From Rickettsiales bacterium (GTDB lineage Bacteria; Pseudomonadota; Alphaproteobacteria; Rickettsiales; UBA1997), in contig JAITOR010000006.1 in the NCBI GenBank assembly GCA_031289855.1, forward strand, positions 1 to 11,723: DNA of 11,723 nucleotides. The letters run 5' to 3'. Under the pieces are notes generated by a model that saw only the letters and a program-made list of their open reading frames with translations, searched no databases and was not told the origin of the DNA. Of the stretch, positions 1 through 6,938 are shown piece after piece; position 1 is the first letter of the stretch, and every line of letters starts with the position of its first letter. The position numbers were made by a program, and so were the translations under genes.

Positions 1-161
1 ATATAAAAAACATATGATAATAGAAATCCTATACTATACTCTAGGTTGTGCAAATTATAGGGGATTTTCAAGAAGATTCTTTGCAATGGACTTTAAAGAC
101 ATGTTGTGGCTATATTTTAAACGTAATAACCCCCTCCCCACCACATCAATAACATTCTATG

Positions 162-220
162 TTTTTGCCATTTCATATCCCTTGTCGCTATCTCATACAT
201 AGGATATTTTTTGCCATTTC
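162..220. repeat. 13-nt direct repeat pair
   Basis: TTTTTGCCATTTC occurs at 162-174 and again at 208-220, with start points 46 nt apart. The flanks differ (AT after the first copy, CCCC after the second). The pair sits in the gene-poor stretch after lptF. It may be a trace of a small tandem duplication or simply chance in low-complexity DNA. No function is assigned. Confidence 0.5.
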
Positions 221-277
221 CCCCTCAAAAACTCTATTTCTACTAACTTTCGCAATATCAAAAGTTGGATATTGCAT
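188..277 (-). CDS. Doubtful 29-codon frame after lptF
   Basis: An ATG at 277 follows the lptF stop by four bases and runs 29 codons to a TAG. It is noted because AGGGAG (285-290, inside the last lptF codons) lies 7 nt upstream, an ideal Shine-Dalgarno spacing. The product would be a polar, basic peptide containing MAKNILCMR at its end, with no membrane segment and no family I recognise. The start codon directly abuts a stem-loop (252-275) that could either hide it or end the transcript. The AGGGAG also encodes the C-terminal Arg-Glu of LptF, so it may be coincidental. Confidence 0.2.
   Translation of the reverse strand: MQYPTFDIAKVSRNRVFEGEMAKNILCMR
252..275 (-). terminator. Hairpin just after the lptF stop
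   Basis: GCAATATC (252-259) and GATATTGC (268-275) form a perfect 8-bp stem with an 8-nt loop, starting 7 nt after the lptF stop on the minus strand. Its position at the end of the carD-to-lptF block suits a terminator or 3'-end-protecting stem. No run of T follows on the minus strand, so it is not a canonical intrinsic terminator. Confidence 0.3.
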
Positions 278-281
278 AAAA

Positions 282-1325
282 TTACTCCCTTATCAAATAT
301 ACAATTCCACCCCCTAATGTAAAAACTGATATTGCATATAAATAAAAATATAAAACACCAGATTCTAAATGTGATAAGGAAAAATACATCAAAACAAAAA
401 TAGATATTGAAATTGTAAATATTTTTATTAAATTTTTTAAATTTGAAATTCTATTAAATCCGGAGTCAACTATTAAAATTCCTGATAATATTGGTATCAA
501 TAAAGACATCAATGGATACAAGCATCTGCCCAAAAATTCTGCCCAATTCTTACCATATTTTTGTTTTTTAATTATATCATATATTTGTTGTGTTGGCATG
601 GAATATCTTGTATATTCTGTTTTTGCTTTTTTATCAAAATTTAAAAACTCATTCATTGATAAAGTATATTCATCAAAAAATAAAATTTTTTGCTCTTTGT
701 TATTTTTTGAAAATTCTTGCAATGTTCCATTTATAAATTTTATATTGTTATTTAAAACAATTGCTTTTTTGGCTTGTAACAAACTATTATTGTCATCGAC
801 ATTATAAATAATTATATTATCAAAAGATTCATTTTCCTTTTTTGAGGCATAAATAGTAAATGTTCCAAATGTAAAAAAATTATTTTCCTTTATCATTGAA
901 ACTGACATATTATTTTGAATTCTGGTTTTTGTTTTTGATATTTTGTAATATATTTTTGGTATAAGAAAAAGTGTTAAAAAATACGAAAAAATAGTAATAA
1001 TTATTGATAAATAAATAATTGGCCTTAATAATTGCAATTTTGTAAGTCCAATGTTTTTTAAAATAATGAGTTCTCTTGTTTCAATAAATTTATTATAAAC
1101 CAAAACAACAACTATAAAAAGTATAAGCGGGAATAGAATCGGCAAAATTGGAATCAATGCATAAAAAGTTAATTTTAATATATTATAAAAGTCTGCATTA
1201 AATTTATCCAAAAATGACATATATTTTAATAGTCTCATGCTTAAAAATATACTTACTATCGTAATAATTGATACCACAAATGGTCTAACAAAATTCATAA
1301 TTAAATATTTAATATATATTTTCAT
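282..1325 (-). CDS. lptF: LptF-type LPS export permease (LptF/LptG family)
   Basis: This is one of the two inner-membrane subunits of the LptB2FG transporter, which extracts lipopolysaccharide and passes it to LptC. The 347-residue protein has the family layout: three membrane segments (about 10-32, 50-78, 97-120), a periplasmic jellyroll domain (about 125-265) and three more segments (about 268-290, 300-322, 325-345). The coupling-helix region TRELIILKNIG is clear. RIQNN followed by VSMIKENNFFTFG, and FFDEYTLSM, resemble LptF more than LptG. The ATG at 1325 is chosen because AGGGG (1335-1339) lies 9 nt upstream and the family start is at the first membrane segment; a longer frame opening with GTG at 1493 would run through the lpxI end. 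The ATG overlaps the stop of the small upstream gene as TAATG. LptG and lptD are not adjacent in the window. Confidence 0.85.
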   Translation of the reverse strand: MKIYIKYLIMNFVRPFVVSIITIVSIFLSMRLLKYMSFLDKFNADFYNILKLTFYALIPILPILFPLILFIVVVLVYNKFIETRELIILKNIGLTKLQLLRPIIYLSIIITIFSYFLTLFLIPKIYYKISKTKTRIQNNMSVSMIKENNFFTFGTFTIYASKKENESFDNIIIYNVDDNNSLLQAKKAIVLNNNIKFINGTLQEFSKNNKEQKILFFDEYTLSMNEFLNFDKKAKTEYTRYSMPTQQIYDIIKKQKYGKNWAEFLGRCLYPLMSLLIPILSGILIVDSGFNRISNLKNLIKIFTISISIFVLMYFSLSHLESGVLYFYLYAISVFTLGGGIVYLIRE

Positions 1326-1432
1326 TAGCCATTTCCCCTGATAATTGCCGCAATAACCAAACCTAAAAATACAATTAGCATAAATTTGAAAAAATTGATT
1401 ATATATGTAACAATCATCATTTCTATTGGCAT
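1325..1432 (-). CDS. Small 35-aa single-span membrane peptide between lpxI and lptF
   Basis: I do not recognise a family. The frame opens with MPIEMMIVTY and continues as one hydrophobic segment (about residues 5-30, including FFKFMLIVFLGLVIAAII), ending RGNG. The signals fit a real gene. AGGGA (1439-1443) lies 6 nt before the ATG. The start overlaps the last codons of lpxI by 10 nt in another frame. The TAA shares its last base with the lptF ATG (TAATG). The gene exactly fills the otherwise unexplained gap between lpxI and lptF. A second start, tandem ATG at 1420, would give 31 residues. The expected product is a single-pass inner-membrane peptide translated with LpxI and LptF. It could act on the LPS machinery, or it could be a leader whose translation merely feeds ribosomes to lptF. 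Confidence 0.55.
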   Translation of the reverse strand: MPIEMMIVTYIINFFKFMLIVFLGLVIAAIIRGNG

Positions 1433-2253
1433 AAAACTTCCCTATAACCGTAAATAAAAATTTTATTTTTATTTGCCAAATCAATGGTTTCACTTTGATT
1501 TATAATGATTCCATTATCACAATCAACCACCACACCGGCAAAATTTGAATTTTTCAATTGTTCTATTGTATTTTTTCCAATTGCGGGAAGATCTGCTTTA
1601 TCTGTTTGTGCAGATTTTTTCATTTTTACCAAAATTGGCTTTCGTCCCTTTTCATATTTGATTTTATTGCATCTTTCAATAAGTATTTGTGTACCTTCAA
1701 TACATTCAATTCCGATGACCATTCCATTTTGTATGACAATCGATTGTCCTATATCCAATGTTCCAAGTTGCTTTAAAACTTTAACACCGAGATCAATATC
1801 TGTCAAATAATCGTTATTTGGAATATTTACTTGTCCAACTTTCCCAGGTGCTATTTTTTGTCCTAAAAAACTATGAACGGGAATAATTTTTAAACCCCTT
1901 TCTTCGGCAAATTTTATAATTTCCCTCAAAATGCTATCATCACCTTGTAATTTGGTTTTTAATAATCTAAAAAACAAACCATAACCAGCCCAATCTGGCA
2001 AAATTTGTTTTAAATTCGGTTTTTTTACTCCACCCGCAAAAATTACTTCTTTTACATTATTTTTTTTAAAAAAACTTATCGTCTTTCCAACATGCCCAAA
2101 AGACACAATCGTATTGGTATATTTTTTGTATTTTTCGTAATCAGCAAAGTTTTTTATCATAACAACAAATGGTTCAATTCCTGTTTTTTCACATTGTTTT
2201 ATAACCATTGCTGGCAAATCACCATTTCCCGCTATAATTCCAATCCTTTTCAC
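1423..2253 (-). CDS. lpxI: UDP-2,3-diacylglucosamine pyrophosphatase LpxI
   Basis: LpxI hydrolyses UDP-2,3-diacylglucosamine to lipid X (2,3-diacylglucosamine 1-phosphate) and UMP, the fourth step of lipid A synthesis. It replaces LpxH in most alphaproteobacteria. At 276 residues it matches the family length. Visible family features are the N-terminal MKRIGIIAGNGDLP, GGVKKPNLKQ (74-83), LQGDDSILR (102-110), DIGQSIVIQNG (167-177), GIECIEGTQILIER (181-194) and DLPAIG (221-226). The Asp of DLPAIG is close to the catalytic Asp225 reported for Caulobacter LpxI. The start is GTG at 2253, which gives the conserved N terminus and overlaps the upstream stop as GTGA, a sign of translational coupling. 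A GGAG lies about 10 nt upstream. The gene lies in one transcriptional block with lptF, linking lipid A synthesis with LPS export. Confidence 0.93.
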   Translation of the reverse strand: MKRIGIIAGNGDLPAMVIKQCEKTGIEPFVVMIKNFADYEKYKKYTNTIVSFGHVGKTISFFKKNNVKEVIFAGGVKKPNLKQILPDWAGYGLFFRLLKTKLQGDDSILREIIKFAEERGLKIIPVHSFLGQKIAPGKVGQVNIPNNDYLTDIDLGVKVLKQLGTLDIGQSIVIQNGMVIGIECIEGTQILIERCNKIKYEKGRKPILVKMKKSAQTDKADLPAIGKNTIEQLKNSNFAGVVVDCDNGIIINQSETIDLANKNKIFIYGYREVLCQ

Positions 2254-3560
2254 TCCACTTCAACTCCAATTGACTTTAAATTTTCAACAAAATTAGGATA
2301 TCTTTTTTCTATTATAACATCGTTAATTTCAACCTTGTTATTCAAAAATAATCCAAATGCACCTAACGTAAGCAAAAGGTTGATGTTTGTTATGTCAGTA
2401 GTATTTATTTTGTGGTCAAGATTAGCAATTTTACCATTGATAGATAAGATATCATTTTTTTCCGTATAATTAACACCTAAATCCTTTAACAAATTTAACA
2501 TAAACTTATAATTTTCGTTATCATTCTTTTCCAAATATTCTATTCCTTGTATTCTTGTGGACACGCCAGTTACACTCGCAATTAAAAACAATAAATAATA
2601 CTCATTTATTATTTTGTCAATTCTGTTTATCACTACATTTGCAGTTTTTAACCACTTATGTTTAATCGAAACATCTGCCACACTATAACCATAATTTATC
2701 TTTCTATTTAAAAGAGTAATATTAGCACCATAATCAAATAAAGTTCTAATAAAAGCATCGTTAAATTGGTCCAATAATACATTTGGAATTGTAATATTTG
2801 AATCAGGAATAATGATTGATAGAGTTGCAATATAATTTAAAAAATTCACATCAGTTGGAATCACTATCTCTTTTCCTGAAATTTCAACATTGCTATTGAT
2901 GGAAATTCTTTTGGTTACGTTATCTCCCAAACAATTATTTGTATCTATTTTTTCGGAAAAATAAACATCAAAAAATTTAAACATATTCTCCAAATAATTT
3001 GCTTGCAAAGATTTTTCAATAATTATATTTTTACCACTTGATAAAGAGGTTAGTAATAGGGATTTTTTCAGATTTAAAACGTTTTTTTTAATAGGTTTAA
3101 TACTTTTGTTTCCATACATCAAAAAGGGCAAATTTTTATCATTTCTCGCTATAAATTTAACATCTAAATCGCTATAACAAGAAAAAATATCATCTAAATT
3201 CAAGTTTTGCAAAGAATTGTCTCCTCTAAAAAACAACTTAAAATTGTAAGACGCAAACAAACCCACAAGCAAATATAATGTTTCTTTTGAGTTTTTTACA
3301 TCTATAATATTTGTTGGTTCTTCAAACTTTTTATTTTTGCCTTCAACAATTATATTATCGCCATCAATTTCAATTTTAATACCAAACTGCTTCAAAATTC
3401 CTATCAAATTCAACACTTTTTCAGTTTTTGAAATATTGAAAATTTGTGTATTTCCACTTGCTAAACTACCAAGAATCAAGACATAAAATGATATTTCTTC
3501 ATTATAATAAAACGATGAAGTGGTAGAAATTTTGTTATTCTGTTTATTAAATCTTATCAT
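2250..3560 (-). CDS. EPSP-synthase (AroA)-family protein, catalytic residues apparently lost
   Basis: The 436-residue protein follows the EPSP synthase fold along its length. YVLILGSLASGNTQIFN (26-42) matches the region after the KSISHR motif, SKETLYLLVGLFA matches GTTARLL, LKKSLLLTSL (164-173) matches the VKSALLLAGL region, NEYYLLFLIASVTG (319-332) matches the DEYP region, and RYPNFVENLKSIG is the typical C terminus. The active-site positions differ: K and R of KSISHR align to E21 and Y26, R of TARLL to Y96, RPM to LNL (120-122), SAQ to VLN (161-163), and the catalytic Asp to N319. A canonical EPSP synthase reaction therefore looks unlikely. It could be a pseudoenzyme or bind another ligand. 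The ATG at 3560 is preferred; a TTG at 3623 would add 21 hydrophobic residues and overlap mnmE by 16 nt. The gene is intact and coupled to lpxI, so it looks maintained. MurA is a less likely relative. Confidence 0.75.
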   Translation of the reverse strand: MIRFNKQNNKISTTSSFYYNEEISFYVLILGSLASGNTQIFNISKTEKVLNLIGILKQFGIKIEIDGDNIIVEGKNKKFEEPTNIIDVKNSKETLYLLVGLFASYNFKLFFRGDNSLQNLNLDDIFSCYSDLDVKFIARNDKNLPFLMYGNKSIKPIKKNVLNLKKSLLLTSLSSGKNIIIEKSLQANYLENMFKFFDVYFSEKIDTNNCLGDNVTKRISINSNVEISGKEIVIPTDVNFLNYIATLSIIIPDSNITIPNVLLDQFNDAFIRTLFDYGANITLLNRKINYGYSVADVSIKHKWLKTANVVINRIDKIINEYYLLFLIASVTGVSTRIQGIEYLEKNDNENYKFMLNLLKDLGVNYTEKNDILSINGKIANLDHKINTTDITNINLLLTLGAFGLFLNNKVEINDVIIEKRYPNFVENLKSIGVEVE

Positions 3561-3607
3561 AAACAAAATAATATATGTAAAAATATAATTTGCAATTTTT
3601 TTTAATT

Positions 3608-4927
3608 TTATTTTCCAATACAAAATTTGCTAAAAATATTGTCTAACAATTCATCAATACTTATTTTTCCAGTAATTCCCCCAACATGTTTTGCACTAAT
3701 CCTTATATTTTCAGCACATATCTCCAATGGCTCATTAAAATTTACAAGTTTTAAATAGAATAACGCTTGTTTCAATTCATTTCTATATCTTTCGTTTGTA
3801 ATTGTTATATCAATATTTGGCGATATTATGTCTTCTAATTTTTTTTGCAATGTTTTGATAAATATATCAATATTGATATTGTTTTTTAAAGATATTGGAA
3901 TAATGTCATTATTTGTGACACTCGTTATTTCCAGTTTCAAATCATCTTCCAAATCACATTTATTTTTCACAATAATTGTTTTGTTATCAATTAACTCCAT
4001 TATTTTTTTATTTAGTTGCATATTATCGGGACTTGTTAATAATATTTTTAAATCTGCCTGTCGCGCCTTTTCAATTGCTCGTTTAACACCCTCAATTTCA
4101 ATAACATTATTTGTTTCCCTGATGCCTGCCGTATCATATAAAATTACAGGAATTCCATTTACATCTAAGTGAACTTCTATTACATCTCTTGTTGTTCCTG
4201 CAATATCACTAACAATCGCTATTTCTCGTTTTGCTAAATAGTTCAATAATGTTGATTTTCCCACATTTGGTTCGCCCATAATTGCTATTTTGAAACCGTC
4301 TTTAATTCTTTCTCCAACTTTTTCATCATTCAAGTTTTTTTCAATAAAATTTATTATTTCATCAATTTGCTTTTTTATATTTTCTTTTGGTAAATGTTCA
4401 TCTGGAAAATCAATATATGCCTCCAATGATGATAAAATTTTTACAATTCTTTCCCTCAAATTGTTATAAAATATAGAATTTTTACCTTGCAATTGCTTAA
4501 TTGCCTGTTGATGTTGCAATTCTGTTTCGCTATTTATCAAGTCTGCAATACTTTCTGCTTGCATTAAATCGATTTTACCATTTAAAAATGCTCGTTTAGA
4601 AAATTCACCTCTCTCAGCATATCTTGTTCCATCAATATTAGATAGGATTTCAAAAATTTTTTTTATAATATAAGTGGAACAATGTAAATTTATTTCGCAC
4701 ACATCCTCACCTGTAAAGCTATTTGGGGATTGAAAATATGTTACTAATGCCTCATCCAATGCTTTATCATCATGTTGCAATTTGCATAAAGTGGCTTTAC
4801 GATGCTCCAAATCTTTTTTCAAACCAATTGCAGATAAACAGGCTCTTACTTTGCTTCCTGATATTCTAATAACAAAAACACTGCAATTTCCTTTTAAAGT
4901 TAATGGTGCAAAAATTGTTTCACTCAT
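3608..4927 (-). CDS. mnmE: tRNA modification GTPase MnmE
   Basis: MnmE with MnmG (not in this window) installs the aminomethyl or carboxymethylaminomethyl group on wobble U34 of certain tRNAs, using a folate-derived C1 unit and GTP. The 439 residues show the N-terminal TrmE domain (IFAPLT to about 115, including SPNSFTGEDVCEI), the helical domain (FLNGKIDLMQAESIADLI) and an inserted G domain. That domain has P-loop GEPNVGKS (218-225), GTTRD (244-248), DTAG (265-268) and NKCD (322-325). The chain ends in CIGK with the conserved Cys436. Two N-terminal positions depart from the usual pattern: HCS where HGG is common (82-84) and AERGEF where AEPGEF is common (104-109). The ATG at 4927 gives the standard start. 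The gene lies 47 nt after carD and upstream of the EPSP-synthase-like gene, apart from the mnmG-parAB neighbourhood where alphaproteobacterial mnmE often sits. Confidence 0.96.
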   Translation of the reverse strand: MSETIFAPLTLKGNCSVFVIRISGSKVRACLSAIGLKKDLEHRKATLCKLQHDDKALDEALVTYFQSPNSFTGEDVCEINLHCSTYIIKKIFEILSNIDGTRYAERGEFSKRAFLNGKIDLMQAESIADLINSETELQHQQAIKQLQGKNSIFYNNLRERIVKILSSLEAYIDFPDEHLPKENIKKQIDEIINFIEKNLNDEKVGERIKDGFKIAIMGEPNVGKSTLLNYLAKREIAIVSDIAGTTRDVIEVHLDVNGIPVILYDTAGIRETNNVIEIEGVKRAIEKARQADLKILLTSPDNMQLNKKIMELIDNKTIIVKNKCDLEDDLKLEITSVTNNDIIPISLKNNINIDIFIKTLQKKLEDIISPNIDITITNERYRNELKQALFYLKLVNFNEPLEICAENIRISAKHVGGITGKISIDELLDNIFSKFCIGK

Positions 4928-4935
4928 ACATATTT

Positions 4936-4963
4936 AATATATCACCAAATATAATAAAATCAA
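4936..4963 (-). promoter_or_regulatory. Possible internal promoter for mnmE
   Basis: On the minus strand TTGATT (4958-4963) is followed after 16 nt by TATATT (4936-4941). The predicted start would fall within a few bases of the mnmE ATG, giving a nearly leaderless message. The DNA is so AT-rich that such matches arise easily. Confidence 0.25.
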
Positions 4964-4974
4964 GTAAATATTAA

Positions 4975-5499
4975 TTATGCAAGATCTTCTGTATTTTTGA
5001 AATAAACCTTTTGTTTTGCTATTTCGATTATTCTTAACTTTGCTTCATCCATTGAAATTCCTTTTACGATAGATACTTCTCCCGCCAACCTAAACAATGC
5101 TTCCTCATAAATCATTCTTTCGCTAAATGCTCTTTGAGATTCATCAATGTCTCTCGTTAAAGTTTTGATAACTTCTGCAATTTGCATAACGTCACCAGAA
5201 TTAATTTTATCTTCATATTCTTTAATTCTTCTACTCCAAATTCCTTTAATTTTTTTCACACCATCAGTTAATGCGATGAAAACACTATCTATTTGTTCTT
5301 CACTGCTAACTTTTCTCAAATTTCCATTTTCAACTTCCTGCATAGGCACGAATATTGTCATTTTATCTCTTTCGATATATAAGACCAAACATTTGCTTTT
5401 AACTTCAGCAAAATCTATTGTCTGAATATCTTGCACTTTAGCGAGTCCATGTGTCTTGTATATACAATGCTCGCCCACTTCAAATTTTATATTTTTCAT
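4975..5499 (-). CDS. carD: CarD/CdnL-family RNA polymerase-binding transcription factor
   Basis: CarD-family proteins bind the RNA polymerase beta subunit and stabilise open promoter complexes, often at rRNA and housekeeping promoters. The 174-residue product has the N-terminal RNA-polymerase-interacting Tudor-like domain (about 5-62: FEVGEHCIYKTHGLAKV, FVPMQEVENGNLRKV) and the helical DNA-binding domain (about 85-165). The latter contains IWSRRIKEYEDKINSGD and YEEALFRLAGE. W88 sits where family members have the tryptophan that wedges at the -10 upstream edge. The start is taken at the ATG at 5499; a TTG at 5541 would add 14 residues that the family lacks and lies inside the promoter. The gene leads the minus-strand block and is divergent from the M23 peptidase with a 62-bp gap. 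A near-consensus promoter precedes it. No Shine-Dalgarno is visible. Confidence 0.93.
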   Translation of the reverse strand: MKNIKFEVGEHCIYKTHGLAKVQDIQTIDFAEVKSKCLVLYIERDKMTIFVPMQEVENGNLRKVSSEEQIDSVFIALTDGVKKIKGIWSRRIKEYEDKINSGDVMQIAEVIKTLTRDIDESQRAFSERMIYEEALFRLAGEVSIVKGISMDEAKLRIIEIAKQKVYFKNTEDLA

Positions 5500-5509
5500 A
5501 ATTATTAAA

Positions 5510-5540
5510 TTGACTTTTTTATTGTTAATTATATTATACA
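5510..5540 (+). promoter_or_regulatory. Candidate promoter for the M23 peptidase gene
   Basis: TTGACT (5510-5515) is followed after 19 nt by TATACA (5535-5540). The start would be about 15 nt before the ATG at 5562. The spacer is longer than ideal. The -10 lies on top of the opposing carD -10 (5533-5538), so the two promoters should not open independently. Confidence 0.4.
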
Positions 5541-5561
5541 ATAAATTTTAAATAATTGCAA
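5533..5561 (-). promoter_or_regulatory. Near-consensus promoter for carD
   Basis: On the minus strand TTGCAA (5556-5561) is followed after exactly 17 nt by a perfect TATAAT (5533-5538). Transcription would begin near 5526, leaving a leader of about 27 nt before the carD ATG at 5499. The -35 abuts the start codon of the divergent peptidase gene. Confidence 0.6.
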
Positions 5562-6938
5562 ATGATTTTTATAAAAAAAATAAAAAAAATTATTAATGAT
5601 GTAAAAAGTAAATACGAACAGGAAATTAAACAGGAATATTTATTTAAAACAGGTGTTCTTGTGGTTTCTTTAATTATTTTTATTACATTTGTGATTATTT
5701 TTATTACAGTTTTGATAAAAAATGATTTTTTATTTTCAAAAACCGAAGAAGAATTGCAACCTTTAAAAATCATAATTCCATACCATAATGACCCATTAAA
5801 TATTGAAGATTACGAGGTTTTAAAATATAAAATGATTGGTGGTGATACTTTAATTAAAATTTTAACCCAAACAATTGGAGCGTCAAACAATGATGCAAAC
5901 TTAATTGTTACAAGTTTAAAAAAAACTTTTAACACCACAAGATTGAAATCGGATCAAATATTAACCATTAAATTTAAAACTGCAATTTCACAAAATAAAA
6001 ATTCACAAATAGAAGAAAAAGTCATTATTGAGGAAGTACGATTTGATGCAAATGATAATGTAAATGAGATAATCATTAAATTAGAAAAGGATGGAAATTA
6101 TAAATCTTATAAAAACACAATTGTACTTTCAAAAAATTTGATGAAATATAGAGTTGTAATAAACGATAGTCTTTTTGCAAGTGGAATTGAGGCCGGTATT
6201 CCACAAGGTATAATGCTGGAATTTATTAAAATTTTTAGTTTTGATATTGATTTTCAAAGAGATTTAAGGAAGGGTGATATTTTTGAAGTGCTATTTGAAT
6301 CGTATTCCACTGAAGATGAAAAAAAAGTTAAAGAAGGGGATGTTTTATTTGCTTCATTAGACAATGATGGAAGGCTTTATAATATGTATAAATTTAGTAA
6401 TGCTTATTATGATAATAAAGGCCAAAGTGTTCAAAAATCATTGCTAAAAACGCCAATAAATGGTGCCAGAATTTCATCTAATTTTGGTTACAGAAAACAT
6501 CCAATATTAGGTTATACAAAAAAACATGAAGGTAAGGATTTTGCTGCTCCAACCGGTACACCATTTTTTGCAGCAGGATATGGAACCATTGTAAAAGCAC
6601 AATATTTTGGAAGTTTTGGAAACTACGTGAAAGTTAAACATCAAAGCGGTTATGAAACTGAATATGCGCATGCAAGTCGTATTGCAAAAGGTATTAAAGT
6701 TGGCGCAAAGGTTAGACAGGGACAAACAATCGCTTACGTTGGAACGACAGGTCGTTCGACTGGACCACATTTACATTTTGGAGTTATATACAATGGTAAA
6801 CGAATAAATCCAAATCGAGTTAAAGCATTGCCTGTAATAAACTTAAAAGGAAGTAATTTGGATGATTTCAAAAAAGAAGTTGAAAGAATAAATATTGTAA
6901 AAAACAACATACCAAATCAAGCATTTAAGAAATATTAG
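5562..6938 (+). CDS. Membrane-anchored M23 family peptidoglycan endopeptidase
   Basis: This is a zinc metallopeptidase expected to cut peptidoglycan cross-links in the periplasm, with the layout of MepM/ShyA-type enzymes. The 458 residues show a basic N terminus, one membrane anchor (about 30-52), a long region (about 85-290) and a C-terminal M23 domain (about 295-425). The central part, with GDTLIKILTQTIGAS and VINDSLFASGIEAGI, resembles the regulatory domains of MepM/OapA-like proteins. The M23 zinc and catalytic residues are all present: H322 and D326 in HEGKD, H370 in YAHAS, and H403 and H405 in GPHLHFG. The enzyme therefore looks active. The ATG at 5562 is preferred to a TTG two codons earlier, which is part of the carD -35 element. 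No Shine-Dalgarno is visible. It converges on pssA with 44 bp between the stops. Confidence 0.93.
   Translation: MIFIKKIKKIINDVKSKYEQEIKQEYLFKTGVLVVSLIIFITFVIIFITVLIKNDFLFSKTEEELQPLKIIIPYHNDPLNIEDYEVLKYKMIGGDTLIKILTQTIGASNNDANLIVTSLKKTFNTTRLKSDQILTIKFKTAISQNKNSQIEEKVIIEEVRFDANDNVNEIIIKLEKDGNYKSYKNTIVLSKNLMKYRVVINDSLFASGIEAGIPQGIMLEFIKIFSFDIDFQRDLRKGDIFEVLFESYSTEDEKKVKEGDVLFASLDNDGRLYNMYKFSNAYYDNKGQSVQKSLLKTPINGARISSNFGYRKHPILGYTKKHEGKDFAAPTGTPFFAAGYGTIVKAQYFGSFGNYVKVKHQSGYETEYAHASRIAKGIKVGAKVRQGQTIAYVGTTGRSTGPHLHFGVIYNGKRINPNRVKALPVINLKGSNLDDFKKEVERINIVKNNIPNQAFKKY

Larger units (their letters stand above)
1..281. other. Gene-poor region downstream of lptF
   Basis: No convincing gene lies here. 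On the minus strand every frame is broken by stops. One frame has long open stretches interrupted by two in-frame stops and ends at a TAA near position 52, so a decayed coding remnant is possible but I recognise no protein. The stretch is patchily richer in C on the plus strand (for example 128-143) than the rest of the window. It contains a 13-nt direct repeat (162-174 and 208-220), a hairpin (252-275) and one doubtful 29-codon frame. A plus-strand frame at 14-202 is also open but has no ribosome binding site or recognisable content. Confidence 0.5.

Noticed and set aside
14..202. Plus-strand open frame of 62 codons
   Set aside because: No ribosome binding site, no promoter and no recognisable domain; it lies antisense to a minus-strand frame that also has open stretches. 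Treated as noncoding.
1326..1493. Longer N terminus for LptF starting at a GTG at 1493
   Set aside because: It would overlap lpxI by 71 nt and add 56 residues before the family's first membrane segment. The ATG at 1325 has a good Shine-Dalgarno.
1505..1810. Plus-strand open frame of 101 codons inside lpxI
   Set aside because: Shadow of a gene with firm family motifs; no start signal.
3561..3623. TTG start for the EPSP-synthase-like gene
   Set aside because: It adds 21 residues not present in the family and lacks a ribosome binding site; the ATG at 3560 fits family length. It cannot be fully excluded.
5640..5970. LysM domain in the M23 protein
   Set aside because: The GDTLIKILTQTIGAS segment is suggestive, but the rest of a LysM motif is not clear; left as an undefined central region.
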